A stretch of 64,000 bases of DNA from Taxillus chinensis (GCA_023512835.1 CM042088.1:17722986-17786985); one strand, 5' to 3'. Positions 53,584 through 64,000 are shown, counted from the stretch's first letter. A program made the numbers and translations. The notes: a model not told the origin generated them from the sequence alone.

Positions 53584-55107
53584 TGATTAATCCGTATAAA
53601 TTGTGTCTATAGGTTTTGCAGCAAGTGCACTGGTCAAGTAATAAAATGGAGTATTAAGACTCCGGTTGTCGAACCCACAGGGAGGTAGCTAATGCTATTA
53701 AGCAGCAAGCACTAAGCTATCAAGTTGATTTTATGTATGGACAATTGATTTTTGTTGTACAAATAGTTTGAACGAAAAATGATTAAATCCGAATGTTGGC
53801 AAGCTATTGGTATAGAAATTTCAGTGATTAAGGATCTAGGGTCACAATGTTTACCACCCAATCGATTGTAATAGTCTGGTAATGGCTCTTGTTCTTGATT
53901 TATGTTCTAGTTCATGTTCATGTTGATTATCTCCTACCTATCTTACATTTGGTCCATGCTAAGATAGATTTAAGGCTTTTATCCCATTTGGTACATGTGA
54001 ATAAAAGTGATCAAGGTAGATAACCAATCTAATAGTTGCAGACTTGGTCCATCATACAATATTAAATCTAATTCACTAGTGTTCCACCCTAGACAAGGGC
54101 TAAGATTACCTAATTATGCATAAACTAGGCATTTCCATTCAAGAAAGTGAATTAAACAAGAACTAAATTCTATTTTATTGAACAACCATAACCAATACTG
54201 AATACAATTTATTGGGGGCTACATTGCTCCCCTAGACTAATAAAACTACTCCATAATCATGACAAAAGCAATAACAATTATAGGAAAGAACATGATTACA
54301 GTACCAGGACAATAAAGGAAGACCCCAAGATGAACCAGAACTCCAGCCTCCAAAGACTCGGCGTCTGCTGCCCAAAATCACTCCTTGCCAAGGACAATCC
54401 GATCTTTTAGCAACGGCTATAGCTCTTTTCAGAACTCAGATCAGATTCTCCCACTCAAGATCATCTACAATGCCTCCAAAGACCCCTATTTATAAGATTT
54501 AGTGGGCCAAATTAGGGTTACAAAAGGTGTGCCGTAATTATAAATGTGCTCGCAGCCAAAACGACGTCGTTTTGGTAAGTGACACTATTCGACGTTCTAG
54601 GCGCAATAAAACTCAAACTACACCAAATTTGACCCCAGTTCTTTAGAGGAAAATGATTAAATCAACAAAACACATCATTTGGAGCTCAAAAATGCCTGCA
54701 CGCGAGAATGAACGTGAGAAGACCCTTTTCACGTGCAGCTCCAATTCGACTCAAATTTGCTCCAAAGCTTCCTCTTGAGTTGTAGAAGGCATCCATGCAA
54801 TAAAATCCTTGCACGTGAGAATGCACGTGCGAAAGCCTTTTCACGTGCACCTTGATTTTGCCTTCATTTTGTTTCCATCTTCTTCCTATAGCTTCCTCTT
54901 GAGTGTATGGAGTGATCTAGCCAAAGTGTGTGGGAAAAGGTTGCTCCAAAACCTGCCAAAAACACTCAAAAAGTACCACTATACACCGAACAGGGTCTTC
55001 CTAGGGGTTAGAGCAAATATGTGGAAAATATCATGCAAATAGGTACAAAGCATACGCTAAAACACCCTATATAAGGTCTAGGATAACGGCATAAATGCAC
55101 GTTATCA
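53584..55107 (-). repeat. 3' LTR of element I
   Basis: On the element strand it starts TGATAACGTGCATTTATGCC, like the LTR of E. It contains CTCTAACCCCTAGGAAGA and CTCCCTGTGGGTTCGACA (compare CTCTGTGGGATCGACC of E), and ends near ACGGATTAATCA inside the RT of D. The outer end is placed to within about 5 bp. Confidence 0.82.
54485..54847 (-). promoter_or_regulatory. Promoter elements of the element I LTR
   Basis: A minus-strand TATAAATA is at 54492-54485. The perfect 20-bp palindrome CCAAAACGACGTCGTTTTGG is at 54556-54575, upstream of the TATA in element direction. Four CACGTG boxes follow at 54730, 54812, 54824 and 54842. This is the same order as in G, J and F. Confidence 0.7.
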
Positions 55108-55117
55108 AATTCCCCCA
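55108..55117 (-). other. Polypurine tract of element I
   Basis: On the minus strand AAGTGTGGGGGAATT lies directly before the LTR start TGATAACG, the usual Athila arrangement. Confidence 0.8.
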
Positions 55118-56439
55118 CACTTGAACCTTTGCTTGTCCTCAAGCAAAAAGAAATAAACACACAGTCAAACGGAAAAGAAAGAATAAACTAACAAACAAGA
55201 GAGGCATGGTTTCCCAAGGCATACAATTCTATCATGATGAAGTAGACATTTCAATAGCTAAAAATGAATCATAAGTTAATCGAAACATGCCCTTACTATC
55301 AAGTCCAACAACCATGTAATATCGTTACTAACAGTTCAGATAGAAGCAAACATGCAAGGATAAAATGAACTTAGCTCCCCCTGAAAGTCCTCACCAAGGT
55401 TAGAGCAGCCTCACTGAAATATAACTGTCTTTTCTCTCCTCTCATGTCTTATTATCAATGCCTAACAACTAAGGATTTACTCTTACACCCACTACTAGCT
55501 ATTGATTAAGTTTTTGCCACGTAAACATGAGAGATCCCCATTGTGCTCGTCAAGGAAAACACACACTCTATTCTACTTACTGATAAACACTTGGAGCTAA
55601 AGATTTAAGCTCACACTTGTGACACAAATTGCAAAACAAAACAACTTAGCCATTATGGCTGCAACACGAAAACAAAAACACATATAAACAGTAAGCCATT
55701 GTGGCTTTTATTCTGGCAAACATTTTTTTTTTTGTTTCTTTTTATTTATTTTATTTTTTTTACACTTCTTTTTAGTAATAACCTTACAAGGTTGCATTTT
55801 ATGCTCTCCCTTGATGGATTATTCACTCTGTTGTTGTCCTCACACAAGCCCTTTTTTTTTTGAACAAGAACTAACCGGAAATACTTGAATCACTAACATC
55901 ATACACCAAACACTGAGCACGAACAGGTACTTCGTATGCCTAAGTAACTCCAACCATTAAATAGCTAGTGATGAATATTAAGAGCAAATTGAGAACCCAA
56001 TAACCCATAAAATACACTCAAAGACAAGATAATGGTGCTCTCAAAAAGTATATGCCTATTCTGCACTTAACTTCAGGGTTTACAAAGTTCATCCTATTAT
56101 AACATGCTTAGCTAACTATTCAAATGTCAGCTCCAAAATCATGGTGATATCATACAAAAAGTAAAGACATGCTCAACTAACTTATAACACACCTTAACAA
56201 TTGAAACATCTTTATCATAACAAGATACTAAGGTGGTCAATATAGTTAACCAAAATTTGCATACCTTGGTAGCCATGCACCTCACAGGCAAAACATACAT
56301 TCACAGCAAAAACATAAAAGAAAAATAAAGCATGCATGCAAACAAACAAGCAACCGGTTCAAGGGAACCCCCCCCCCCCACACTTAAATGATGCGATGCC
56401 CTCAGAGCATGGGGAAACGAAAAGAAAAATAGAAGACCG
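55118..56439. other. Non-coding spacer of element I, with a second purine tract
   Basis: No gene is visible. A T-rich low-complexity block lies at about 55725-55762. At 56368-56386 the minus strand reads AAGTGTGGGGGGGGGGGG, a second copy of the terminal purine tract placed just after the extra ORF. Confidence 0.65.
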
Positions 56440-58741
56440 TTACCGGTTGGTGGGAACGCTATAGTAGAAGATAACATGAGCCACCATTCTTCTAAGACAT
56501 GCGACAAAGTCAGCCGAGGTTTCTCCTGTGAGTGCCCAAGTATCCTTATGCTGCAACAGAGCTATCAAATAATAGCAGACAAAAATCCCACAACTGAATT
56601 GATCAGGTTGTTGGGGAAGCTCCATTTCATTAAAGTGCACCAGAGGAAACTTGGATGTCAACAGCCCTTCTTTTCTGAGTGCAGTTTTGATTTTTTTCAA
56701 GCAACCATGGACAAGCTTCTTCTTTCGGGTGGAAAACCCATGGGCTTGGCTCGGGTCATAAAGGATGGCATGGCCCATGGTCAGGTCCAATTGCAAGAGT
56801 ACAAAGTGTTGATCAAGGAGGACCGGTATAAGAACCTCATGGACCTGGTGCCAATAGCGATGTCCTTCTGCTGCTCCATTCATCCGCCGCCGGAAAATAA
56901 GCTCTTCTAACAGCTGCTCATATATCTCGCACAGCATGATAGAGGTATACTGAGCCATAGGGTAGTCGTTGGGCTCAGCCTCCACCACGTGTCGCATCGT
57001 ACGGTAGAATAAGTCAACGTCATCGGAAGATAAGTACTCATCAGCTAGGATACGCTACAAATAAGATGACGTGAAGACTTCTGAATCACGCATAAAATGC
57101 GCTTGCAAGGTGTCTCCATAAGTAAACTGCTGAAAAGCAGCTGTGGCATCAGCAGTGGAGAGGGCCGGATGAAGATGAATATAGATGGGCTCCCCTAGGT
57201 TATCTTCCTGGGGAGCTTCTGATGATGCGCCAGACCACCATTGCAATGGCTGGATTAAGGGAACTAGGGCCTGTGAAGAGCTGGGCCCTGCTGGTGGTGT
57301 GAAATAAACAGGAACTGCTGGAGGGAAGGGTGGAGCGGTGTAGGGCTCCGCCTCTTGCGGATACTGTGGACACTCCGGTGTCTCTTCGCTGTGTGCAGCA
57401 TGCTGCTGTACCGGAGGTGACGGTGCGTCAAATGGATCCTCCACAGGAGGTGTAGAAGTTTTCTTCTTCTTCTTCTTCCCCAGGGCTTTCCAGATCTTAC
57501 CAAGCAGCCCTTTGACTTCCTTCTGCTCCTTGAGGATGAGAGTTTGATTTTTCTTCAGCAGCCCGATCTCCTGAATGGTTTCCGCATGTGCCTCCTGTAA
57601 TTGAGCAGTTTGCCTCCGTAAGTCTTCATAAGAAGCAACAGGAGTTGGCTCCGGGGCTTCCCATTGTCGGGCAGATGGACGAGACGTTACTTGTTGATCT
57701 TGAGTGATGTACTCAAGCAGCTCATCCAGCTGCAGTCTTGTGATGTGGCCATTAGTGAAGGCCCAGTTAAGAACGACAACTTCACTGATAACTTGGCCAC
57801 TGATGCCTTGGAAGAAATTGTAGATTTCCTCCTTGTGAACATTGAACTGCATGTACATGGCAGTCAATTGGAAGATGTGCTGTCGGCGGGCATTCATGGG
57901 AGTGGAGGTGTCCCTAAACTGCTCAGTGGGTCGCTCCATATGCACGCTATGACGTGAAGGCTGTGGTGCGACGTGGATACTATCTCCCCATTTGCCCTTG
58001 TAGCTAACTCCTAAGGCACCCTCTGGATGGAGAACTCGTAAACGCAGGTTATCCGGGAAAACAGTGGGGACTACTTGAGCACTGAGATGACCATATTGAT
58101 ATTGCAGAAGCATGCTAAGTAGTCGACCATATAAATATTTATGAATGTCCCGTTTCCACAATTTAAAAATTTCAGCAGCCCAATCAATGTGTAACTGACG
58201 ATCGATGCAAAACATAAACTCCAAATGGGACTTAGGGACTGAATCTACGCCACTAGTCTATAACATTAAGCACCTCCCTACCAAATTGGCAAGGCAACGG
58301 TATTTCCCATGAAATCCGTTTTTAGTAAATTGCCGACGTTTCCCAAATTCCTTATTATACTGTAAAGCTCTACCATAATCTCCTAAGGTCAACGCAGGCT
58401 TTGCATGCATGGGATTTGCGGATCAAAGCATCTCTCAACATAGCAGGAGAAATAGAAATTAAGACACCTTGAACCTCCCCAATTATCTCACCATCTTCCT
58501 CATTGACATAGACTGAATTATAAAAGTCTAACATGGCAGGGTAATACAAATCACTGCGAGCGCATACTAACCTTCTCAGTCCCAACGCTTGCAGCTTGGT
58601 CATAACTTCTTCAGTCCAGTCAAGGGTTGTAATGACCCGTGTGTAACCCGTGTGTAAGAAGTTAACCACAAACACCTTGGATGTTGGTGCACAAGTTTGA
58701 GGTAAGAGATGAGCCCAAGAGGGGACTTTTGGGAGGTGCAT
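56440..58741 (-). pseudogene. Extra ORF of element I: plant-transposon-type domain plus Ulp1-like protease
   Basis: The N-terminal part (58741-~58420) has VFVVNFLHTGYTRVITTLDW and ISISPAMLRDAL, like the ITPAVLRVAL of C. A one-base frameshift near 58420 leads into ALTLGDYGRALQYN and FHGKYRCLANLVGRCL. TAG at 58258-58260 interrupts before 58224, from which the frame runs on through a coiled coil, a Lys run and a Pro-rich linker. A second TAG lies at 57055-57057. The final part is Ulp1-like: DQHFVLLQLDL (His), AILYDPS (Asp) and PQQPDQFSCGIFVCYY (Gln and Cys, Cys codon 56590-56592). All catalytic positions are kept. Position and order match the extra ORFs of A and C although the carrier is gypsy. 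Confidence 0.82.
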
Positions 58742-59191
58742 GTGACAAGCGATAACGTACCTTTATGCCCTAGGAAGATGCTATGCGTTTACAGGCGGTT
58801 TTAAGCTGTTTTGGCTGATCTTGGAGCTCACTTTTGACCTAGTAGATGGCCTCAAACAATTGGCGTGCAAGAACAAAAGTTTCTTAGAATGAGGTCCTCT
58901 ATCTACCACAGAAATTTCAGAGCATTTGGAGCTGCACGTGAATTCACCCATTTCACGTGCAAGCATATTTTTGCTTCTCAGGCCTCTACAAGATGCAAGG
59001 AGACTTGGGGTAAAGTTTGGGTGCATTTGGAGCTGCACGCCAATTGGGGAATTGGCGTTCAAATTGGCGTGCAAGCATATTTTTGCATGGTTCCCTTGGT
59101 TTTGTCACTCTAATGATCTTTCTCCAAAGGACCATGTTGAAATTCCGAGTATTTTGGCCTATATGGGTGCGGAAAGGTGCTAACTTGTGTG

Positions 59192-59263
59192 ATCAAAACT
59201 ACGTCGTTTTGACCTGGGTCAATCAAAACTACGTCGTTTTGATGTGGATGGTGTCTATATAAG
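59192..59263 (+). promoter_or_regulatory. Duplicated ACGT palindrome and TATA box in LTR J
   Basis: CAAAACTACGTCGTTTTG cores lie within 59192-59212 and 59222-59243, followed by TATATAAG at 59256-59263 and a GAGAGAGAGAGAG leader near 59322. Confidence 0.7.
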
Positions 59264-59436
59264 GAGGGCTTGAGTTTGAGTTTAGGGTTCTTGTGTTCCT
59301 TTGCTGCACTGTTCGCTGCCGAGAGAGAGAGAGAGCTAGAGAGAGAGGGAAGGGGGAGTTGCTTGGGTCGTTGCCTGGAGCATCTTGCGTGGGGAGGACG
59401 GCGTTTGGCGCGGGAGCAAGGAAGATCCGCTTTAAG

Positions 59437-60253
59437 GTAGGGGTTCTGTTCTTCCTAATCCCTCCTCCGTCCTAGGGTCCTAGGGGCGATTCTGGGTCGT
59501 ATCTGTTTATATATACGTATGTAATCCATATAGGTGTGATCTCCTATATGGATGTTGGCCTTCAATGGCGTATTGGTGTTATTTCGAGGTTGGGTGGTTA
59601 GTGCATGTTAAGTGTTTGATAAAATGCCGGTGTGGATATGCCTTGTATGAATATGCCGTGTGTATGCTCGAACGTGTTTGAAATAATGCCTTGTGAGGCT
59701 ATGTATATTCCGGTGTCCGAAATAATATCCGTGTGGCTGGGTTTGTGAGCCTGTGAATACGTGCATGCTAAGTGTTCGACGTTATTCCCGTGTGACTAAG
59801 CATATTAAGTGTTTGATGTTATGCCTGTATGGCCTTATGTGCTGTGTGGTTGCTTGTACACCCGGTGGCTGTGGAAGCCCGGGACCGTTTTGTGTTAGCC
59901 TGTGAGGCTGTGGAAACTATGCCTGAAGAGGCGGTTAAATCACTTGGCCTGAAGAGGCGGTTAAATCACTTGGCCTGAAGAGGCGGTTAAATCACTTGGC
60001 CTGAAGAGGCGGTTAAATAACTTGGCCTGAAGAGGCGGTTAAATCACTTGTTGTTAAAGTGTTAGCCTGTGTGGCAGTGGCAGATTGTAATTGTTGATGT
60101 GGTTGTTGTTATGTCTGTTGAAATTATTGTAACACGACACCGCACTTGTACACGTGGCATGTAGATGCTAGGAGCATGGGATGGGTTGGGGAGACATGAT
60201 CCCTACTGAGCTGTGGATGCTCACCCCTCCTACTATGGTGTGTTTTCTTGCAG
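59437..60253 (+). other. Candidate intron in LTR J
   Basis: AAG|GTAGGG at 59437 and TGTTTTCTTGCAG ending at 60253 are at the same places as in solo LTR G. The inside is T-rich and holds the 26-bp repeats. Confidence 0.35.
59920..60046 (+). repeat. Five tandem copies of the 26-bp unit in LTR J
   Basis: One partial and four full copies of the CTTGGCCTGAAGAGG unit, one fewer than in G. The same AAATAA variant unit is second to last in both. Confidence 0.9.
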
Positions 60254-60548
60254 GAACCTACAGGCGTTAGGTGGGAACACCAAGGTGGAAGAGTTCCATT
60301 TTGTGGCTTTGTTTTGTGTTATTTGCATTATGTAATTTTGTTGAGGCATTGTAACCCCAGTGGGGAGATATTGTAATGAAGTTTGTAACATAATAAAGGC
60401 ATGTGGTTTAAATTAAATAATTATATGATTTTGGTTTCTGAAAAGAAATGTGAAGTGTATATTGTATTCTACCCCTTTTGTCCAAACCCGGATAAAGGGA
60501 GGGTCACGTTCCGGTCTCCTCGGGTTGGAAATCCGGGGCGTGACAATA

Positions 60549-60560
60549 TGGTATCAGAGC
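60549..60560 (+). other. Primer binding site of element J
   Basis: TGGTATCAGAGC lies three bases after the LTR end, as in F. Confidence 0.9.
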
Positions 60561-61372
60561 ATGGTCTAGTTGGCCTAGGGTAGTGGGCGGACTTGGTTAT
60601 CTTGGGTCCTTTGGAGGAGCCTGGAGGGACGTGCCTGATCAACACGGTCCTCTTGGAGCCTCCAAGGTGTACTTGGGGTAGTCCAGTCTTGTGGTAGGAT
60701 TTGCATGCATGGGCATTAGGGCACTAGTTGCATTGGTTGTTGTATGTGAAGGTGTGGATACCTGAAAAAAAAAAAAAATTGTGATAAAAGAAAAATATGA
60801 ATAATGTGATAAGGTGAGAACGTGCAACTCGATTAACTCGATTTTATGACAACTTGAGTTGTGTGCTTGTGGAATTCTTGTTTGTGCAATGTGGTTTAAT
60901 GAGAACTAAAATGTGTGCGGTGTGTGTAATTGTATGGATAAATGGTTGAACGTGATAAAGTTTCAATTGTGCAACTCGAAATTTTGTGATGATTCGAGCA
61001 TGAAAACATGGAAAAGAATTTGTGGTATTGAAAGCGAGCGTTTGTGAACGTGAAGCTTGTGAAATGTGAACGAACAAAAATAAAATAAAATAAAATAAAA
61101 TACAATAATGTTGGTGTTCTGTGAATGATTGAGTATGTGCCTTTGTATGGTGTTGTATGGAGGAAGCGATGTTGTGTTCAAAACGATGAGATATCCACTT
61201 AAGGTGTGAACTTGTTGTAAGGGTGTGAACTTGTATAGTTTGTGATGTGCATCCATGAATTTGTGTGGTGATAATGCATGTTTTGAGGTTAGTTATAGTT
61301 CAGAATGCCTAGCCGGTAATGGTATTGAGATTTTTGAGTGATAACCTAGAGCGCTGCCTTTTCGTGGAGCCA
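60561..61372 (+). other. Leader of element J
   Basis: The first ~150 bases match F's leader, including CTTGGAGCCTCCAAGGTGTAC-type sequence. After ~60730 it diverges, with an A run at 60764-60778 and an AAAAT repeat near 61077-61100. No ORF is supported. Confidence 0.7.
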
Positions 61373-61843
61373 ATGTCTCCGAAAATTGTGACCGGTACGA
61401 CTATTGAGGTAGCAAAGAAGCCCCCCCCCCCCAGTGGGCAAGTGGGGAGGCTGCAGGATGTAAGTAATGATATAATCATGGCAGAGGTTGGCATCTTAAG
61501 CCTAGTAATTTAAGAGTTGAAGGATGAGATTCGACAACTGATTAAGAGCGAGGTACGTCGAGAGCTATCAACCCACATCATCGGGGGGATCTTGGGTGAA
61601 GATTAATTGAAGCATAGTTGTCCGGATCAGCAGAAAGGGGCTCAAGAGGTAGAGACCAGGTTTCCCAAAGGGGTTGTTCTTGCAGTGGACAACCGGGACA
61701 TTGGAAAAGAGTATGGCAGGAAGAAGTACTAGTGTCGCGTCTATGGGAAAGTAGGACATCTCCAGACAGCCTGTTTTGGTAAAGCAAGTCTTGGTGCTAG
61801 AAGACTGGCCCAACGAGCTAGGGATAAAGCAAAATTCAAGTGA
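61373..61843 (+). pseudogene. Short gag-like ORF of element J
   Basis: One frame of 156 codons starts MSPKIVTGTTIEVAKKPP and ends at TGA 61841-61843. It is broken by TAA at 61511 and 61604 and TAG at 61730. The middle is charged and helical (KDEIRQLIKSEVRRELS). Near the end is a zinc-knuckle-like CRVYGKVGHLQTAC, in which the second Cys of CX2CX4HX4C is Tyr. No capsid core is present. Its place after the Tekay leader suggests a shrunken gag of a non-autonomous element. A C run at 61421-61433 may also have changed the frame. Confidence 0.5.
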
Positions 61844-64000
61844 GGCTAGGAGAAGAGCATGGCAGAACTTTCCTTAGTCAAGGGTACGATTTTGATTCTC
61901 GCGTGTTAAGATTGATGTTTAGTGGTGGTATCATATTCCTTTAATGATAGTGATCGGTTGAATCTCGTGCTGGATTAGGTGAGGCTGGGTGAACCTTTGA
62001 TTGTTGCGTTTCTAGCAATTTAATTAAGACACTTGTGATAGAGGGGTATTTTTATCTGGGTGGGCTCTTGAGCCAATTGTTTTGTGTTGGGTGAGGCTTA
62101 GAAGGTCGTTTGAGTTACCATTTTGGATGGACGTAGTTGGGGACCTACTAGAGAATAAATGAGTAAAATAAATAAAAATATATATATGATACCAAAAGAC
62201 TAATAAATTACTAATGGTTATAAACAGTTGTTGGAAAGAGTTGGTGGTTTTAATATGGTCTAAAGTGTTAATCGTACCTTTGTGTAGTAGTCAATTTTGG
62301 GCGCCCGTGTGTGAGGAAAGAAATAAATGTTCTTGTGTTACCCCTAATACTCTAGCGTAGGTGAGATTACCTCCTGGCCTAGCTAGCCTAGGAAGCTGGA
62401 GGCATGAGTTAGTGGCTTGTGGGTAGTGTGTGACCCCCCTGTGGCAACCTTGAGTAATAGAAATGTGTTTTCTTGTGAGTAGAGGTTTCTGTAGATGTGC
62501 TACTTAAGAAGGATGTTCTTTTGGTAACCTTTCCAAGTGTCAAGGTTGAGGGAGGAAATTGCCACTAGTATAACCCACCCCTTGAGTCATTGAAATCTAA
62601 ATTGATTGGCGAGAGTGGTATGTGGTTTTAAGATTCTTGTGGGTGTCCTGTGGAGATGGCTGCAAATTCTTGGGTGGCCAAACATTGACCACGTGTCATG
62701 CTGGTGCTGTGTGAAAGACCTTGGGTAATGTTCATAGGATATGTGGTGAAATGGGTTTTCGTATGTATAAAAATGTGATGAGTCCTGGAACTAGGTTACG
62801 AGTGAGTTTATAGGATCGTGCCCAGTGAACTCAATCAGTGCAAGCAGGCAAGCGAGTGAGATTGGGTAGGCCTTGTTTGGGTTTTCCCTCATAATTGGGA
62901 GACACCTTCCGAGGGGTTGAGGATATACTCCTGGTGGTGGGACCATTCCATTAATCCATGTCGTGTGGGTAATAGGCTTAAAAGAGGCGAGGAGGTGGGG
63001 ACTAGTATGTCCTCTCTTACATGTGTTCTACACAGTAGTGTATTTTGTGTGTTGTGGTTGCTTTGTTTTGTTGTGTGTGTTACATATGTGCTAAAGGAGT
63101 AGCAAAGTTCTTATGTGTGGGTCTCGTGGCATTCATATGCAGAGGAGTAAGAGGTGATGCATGCGCATATTATGTGCGGTGTGGGATGAAGAGGGGTGTT
63201 ATGTGTAATGTTGATGTTATTCTTTGTCACATGTGATGGCATGCTAAGTTAAAGTGTGAAAGTATTGATGAGTTGTGATTCACCGAATGGAGTCAGATGT
63301 GAGTTTTGCTTGTAAGGGGTATTAGTCTTTACTCCTTTGGGGGGAGATTTGTGTCCTGTGGCTATTATGGGGTCTTCATGCTACATATATTCTTCTTGAA
63401 AGTCTTTCGTGTGCGTTTTATGCGGTAAGTGTGGTGGTCCACGCCATCAAAGTGTTGGTGTGTTTGGGCGCTACGTGAATGTCCCGACTAAGGAGTTGCA
63501 TGTCTCGTTTCTTGTGCCTACCCGTAGGAATTGCAGTGACCATATTAAGCTGCGGTTAGAGCCTGAGTATTTCTTGATCCATTTGAGTGTTTTGCTGGTG
63601 TGTTGAGATAAAACGTAATAGTTGATATAACGGAGTTGGTGGGCCATGAGGTGGAGTATGTCTTGGAGGCAAGGGATTTTCTTGTGACCTGTGAGTGGTG
63701 ACATAGAGGATTCCATTGTGGTCAGGTTCCAGGATAGGAGAGTTTTCGGTGTGGGGGGGGGACTATATTGTTCACAGCTACTCGGCGTCAAGGGATTCCT
63801 ATCGTGTGGTCCGTCTGCTAACTTGGTAAGGCATCATCTCTTGGGCTGTACGGTAAGCCTTAGTTGTGAAGGCAATGTGGGACCTTGGCAGATCTCTATT
63901 TGGCCGTGATCAAGGAGGTCGCTTCTCAAAGTCGGTGATTAGTGATAGCCCGATAGTGGGTTTTGGTCTTACCATGGTTGTGTGTGTGGTGCTGCATTTA
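61844..64000 (+). other. Non-coding interior of element J up to the window edge
   Basis: About 2.1 kb without any retrotransposon domain that I can recognise in six frames; only short, unrelated ORFs. Together with the reduced gag this resembles a large retrotransposon derivative (LARD). Protease, RT or integrase may still follow beyond 64000. Confidence 0.5.

Larger units (their letters stand above)
53584..58750 (-). mobile_element. Element I: 3' part of an Athila-type element
   Basis: On the minus strand: extra ORF (58741-56440), internal purine tract, spacer, terminal purine tract, 3' LTR (55107-53584). Gag, protease and pol are missing because the region upstream of the extra ORF is replaced by LTR J. 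The LTR is related to that of E. Confidence 0.78.
58751..60545 (+). repeat. J: chimeric 5' LTR, Athila-like start and Tekay-like body
   Basis: The first ~230 bases (GATAACGTACCTTTATGCC, CCTAGGAAGATGCT, TAGATGGCCTCAAACAATTG) follow the LTR of E. From about 59070 (TTTTTGCATGGTTCCCTTGG) to the end GGGGCGTGACA it follows G. A Tekay primer site and leader come next, so it works as a Tekay 5' LTR. The terminal TG is not preserved at the left edge and no target duplication could be identified. Confidence 0.75.

Noticed and set aside
55727..55762. T-run as a LINE or SINE poly(A) tail in antisense
   Set aside because: No target duplication or LINE/SINE body adjoins it; it is part of the Athila spacer.
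62917..63909. Short ORFs near the right edge
   Set aside because: Small, overlapping on both strands, Cys/Val-rich from GTG-rich DNA, with no recognisable motif.

Overview
The window looks like heterochromatin from a flowering plant, made almost entirely of long terminal repeat (LTR) retrotransposons nested in one another. I found no ordinary host gene, rRNA, tRNA gene or CRISPR array. Plant origin rests on the element families (Sirevirus-type Ty1/copia, Tekay-type chromovirus and Athila-type Ty3/gypsy), the primer sites (initiator-Met tRNA for the copia and Tekay elements; a TGGCGCC site for Athila) and the plant-style TATA / telo-box / CT-rich leaders. The species cannot be named from this sequence alone.

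Layout from left to right. 1-11945: element A, a minus-strand Sirevirus-like copia whose 3' LTR is off the left edge; it carries gag, pol and a large extra ORF ending in a Ulp1-like protease. A sits inside the 5' LTR of element B, a plus-strand copia (11946-27546). B's gag is split by solo LTR K (13473-16399, target duplication GCCGG). B is split again by Athila-like element E (17756-25152, 3' end lost), and its 3' LTR is split by Tekay solo LTR G (25361-27148). 27547-31246 holds a Tekay integrase scrap, a second Tekay-type LTR (L) and a truncated copia (H). 31247-31874 and 52604-53583 are two halves of chromovirus-like remnant D, separated by element C, a full-length minus-strand Sirevirus (31875-52598, target duplication CGGAC). 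C's 3' LTR is in turn split by F, a nearly complete Tekay chromovirus (32867-41807). 53584-58750 is the 3' part of a minus-strand Athila-like element (I). 58751-64000 is a plus-strand Tekay-type 5' LTR of chimeric make-up (J) with a largely non-coding interior.

The main observation concerns three elements from two superfamilies: A and C (copia) and I (Athila-like gypsy). After pol, in the slot where 'env-like' ORFs are expected, each carries a long extra ORF. It has an N-terminal plant-transposon-type domain, a low-complexity or coiled-coil linker, and a C-terminal domain with the His / Asp / Gln-x5-Cys layout of Ulp1 (C48) SUMO proteases. In A and I the catalytic residues are kept; in C the nucleophile is Phe. 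In A and C the ORF is preceded by its own TATA-like, telo-box-like, pyrimidine-rich leader, which suggests a captured gene with its own promoter.

A second theme is regulatory. A near-perfect ACGT-centred palindrome (core AAAACNACGTNGTTTT) lies upstream of the TATA box in the E, G, F, I and J LTRs, and a weaker copy is in K. Clusters of CACGTG occur in the same LTRs. In the Tekay LTRs, conserved splice-site-like sequences suggest an intron inside the LTR. All coding genes carry stops, frameshifts or lost catalytic residues, so nothing here is predicted to move on its own. F and C look youngest because their paired LTRs are very similar.
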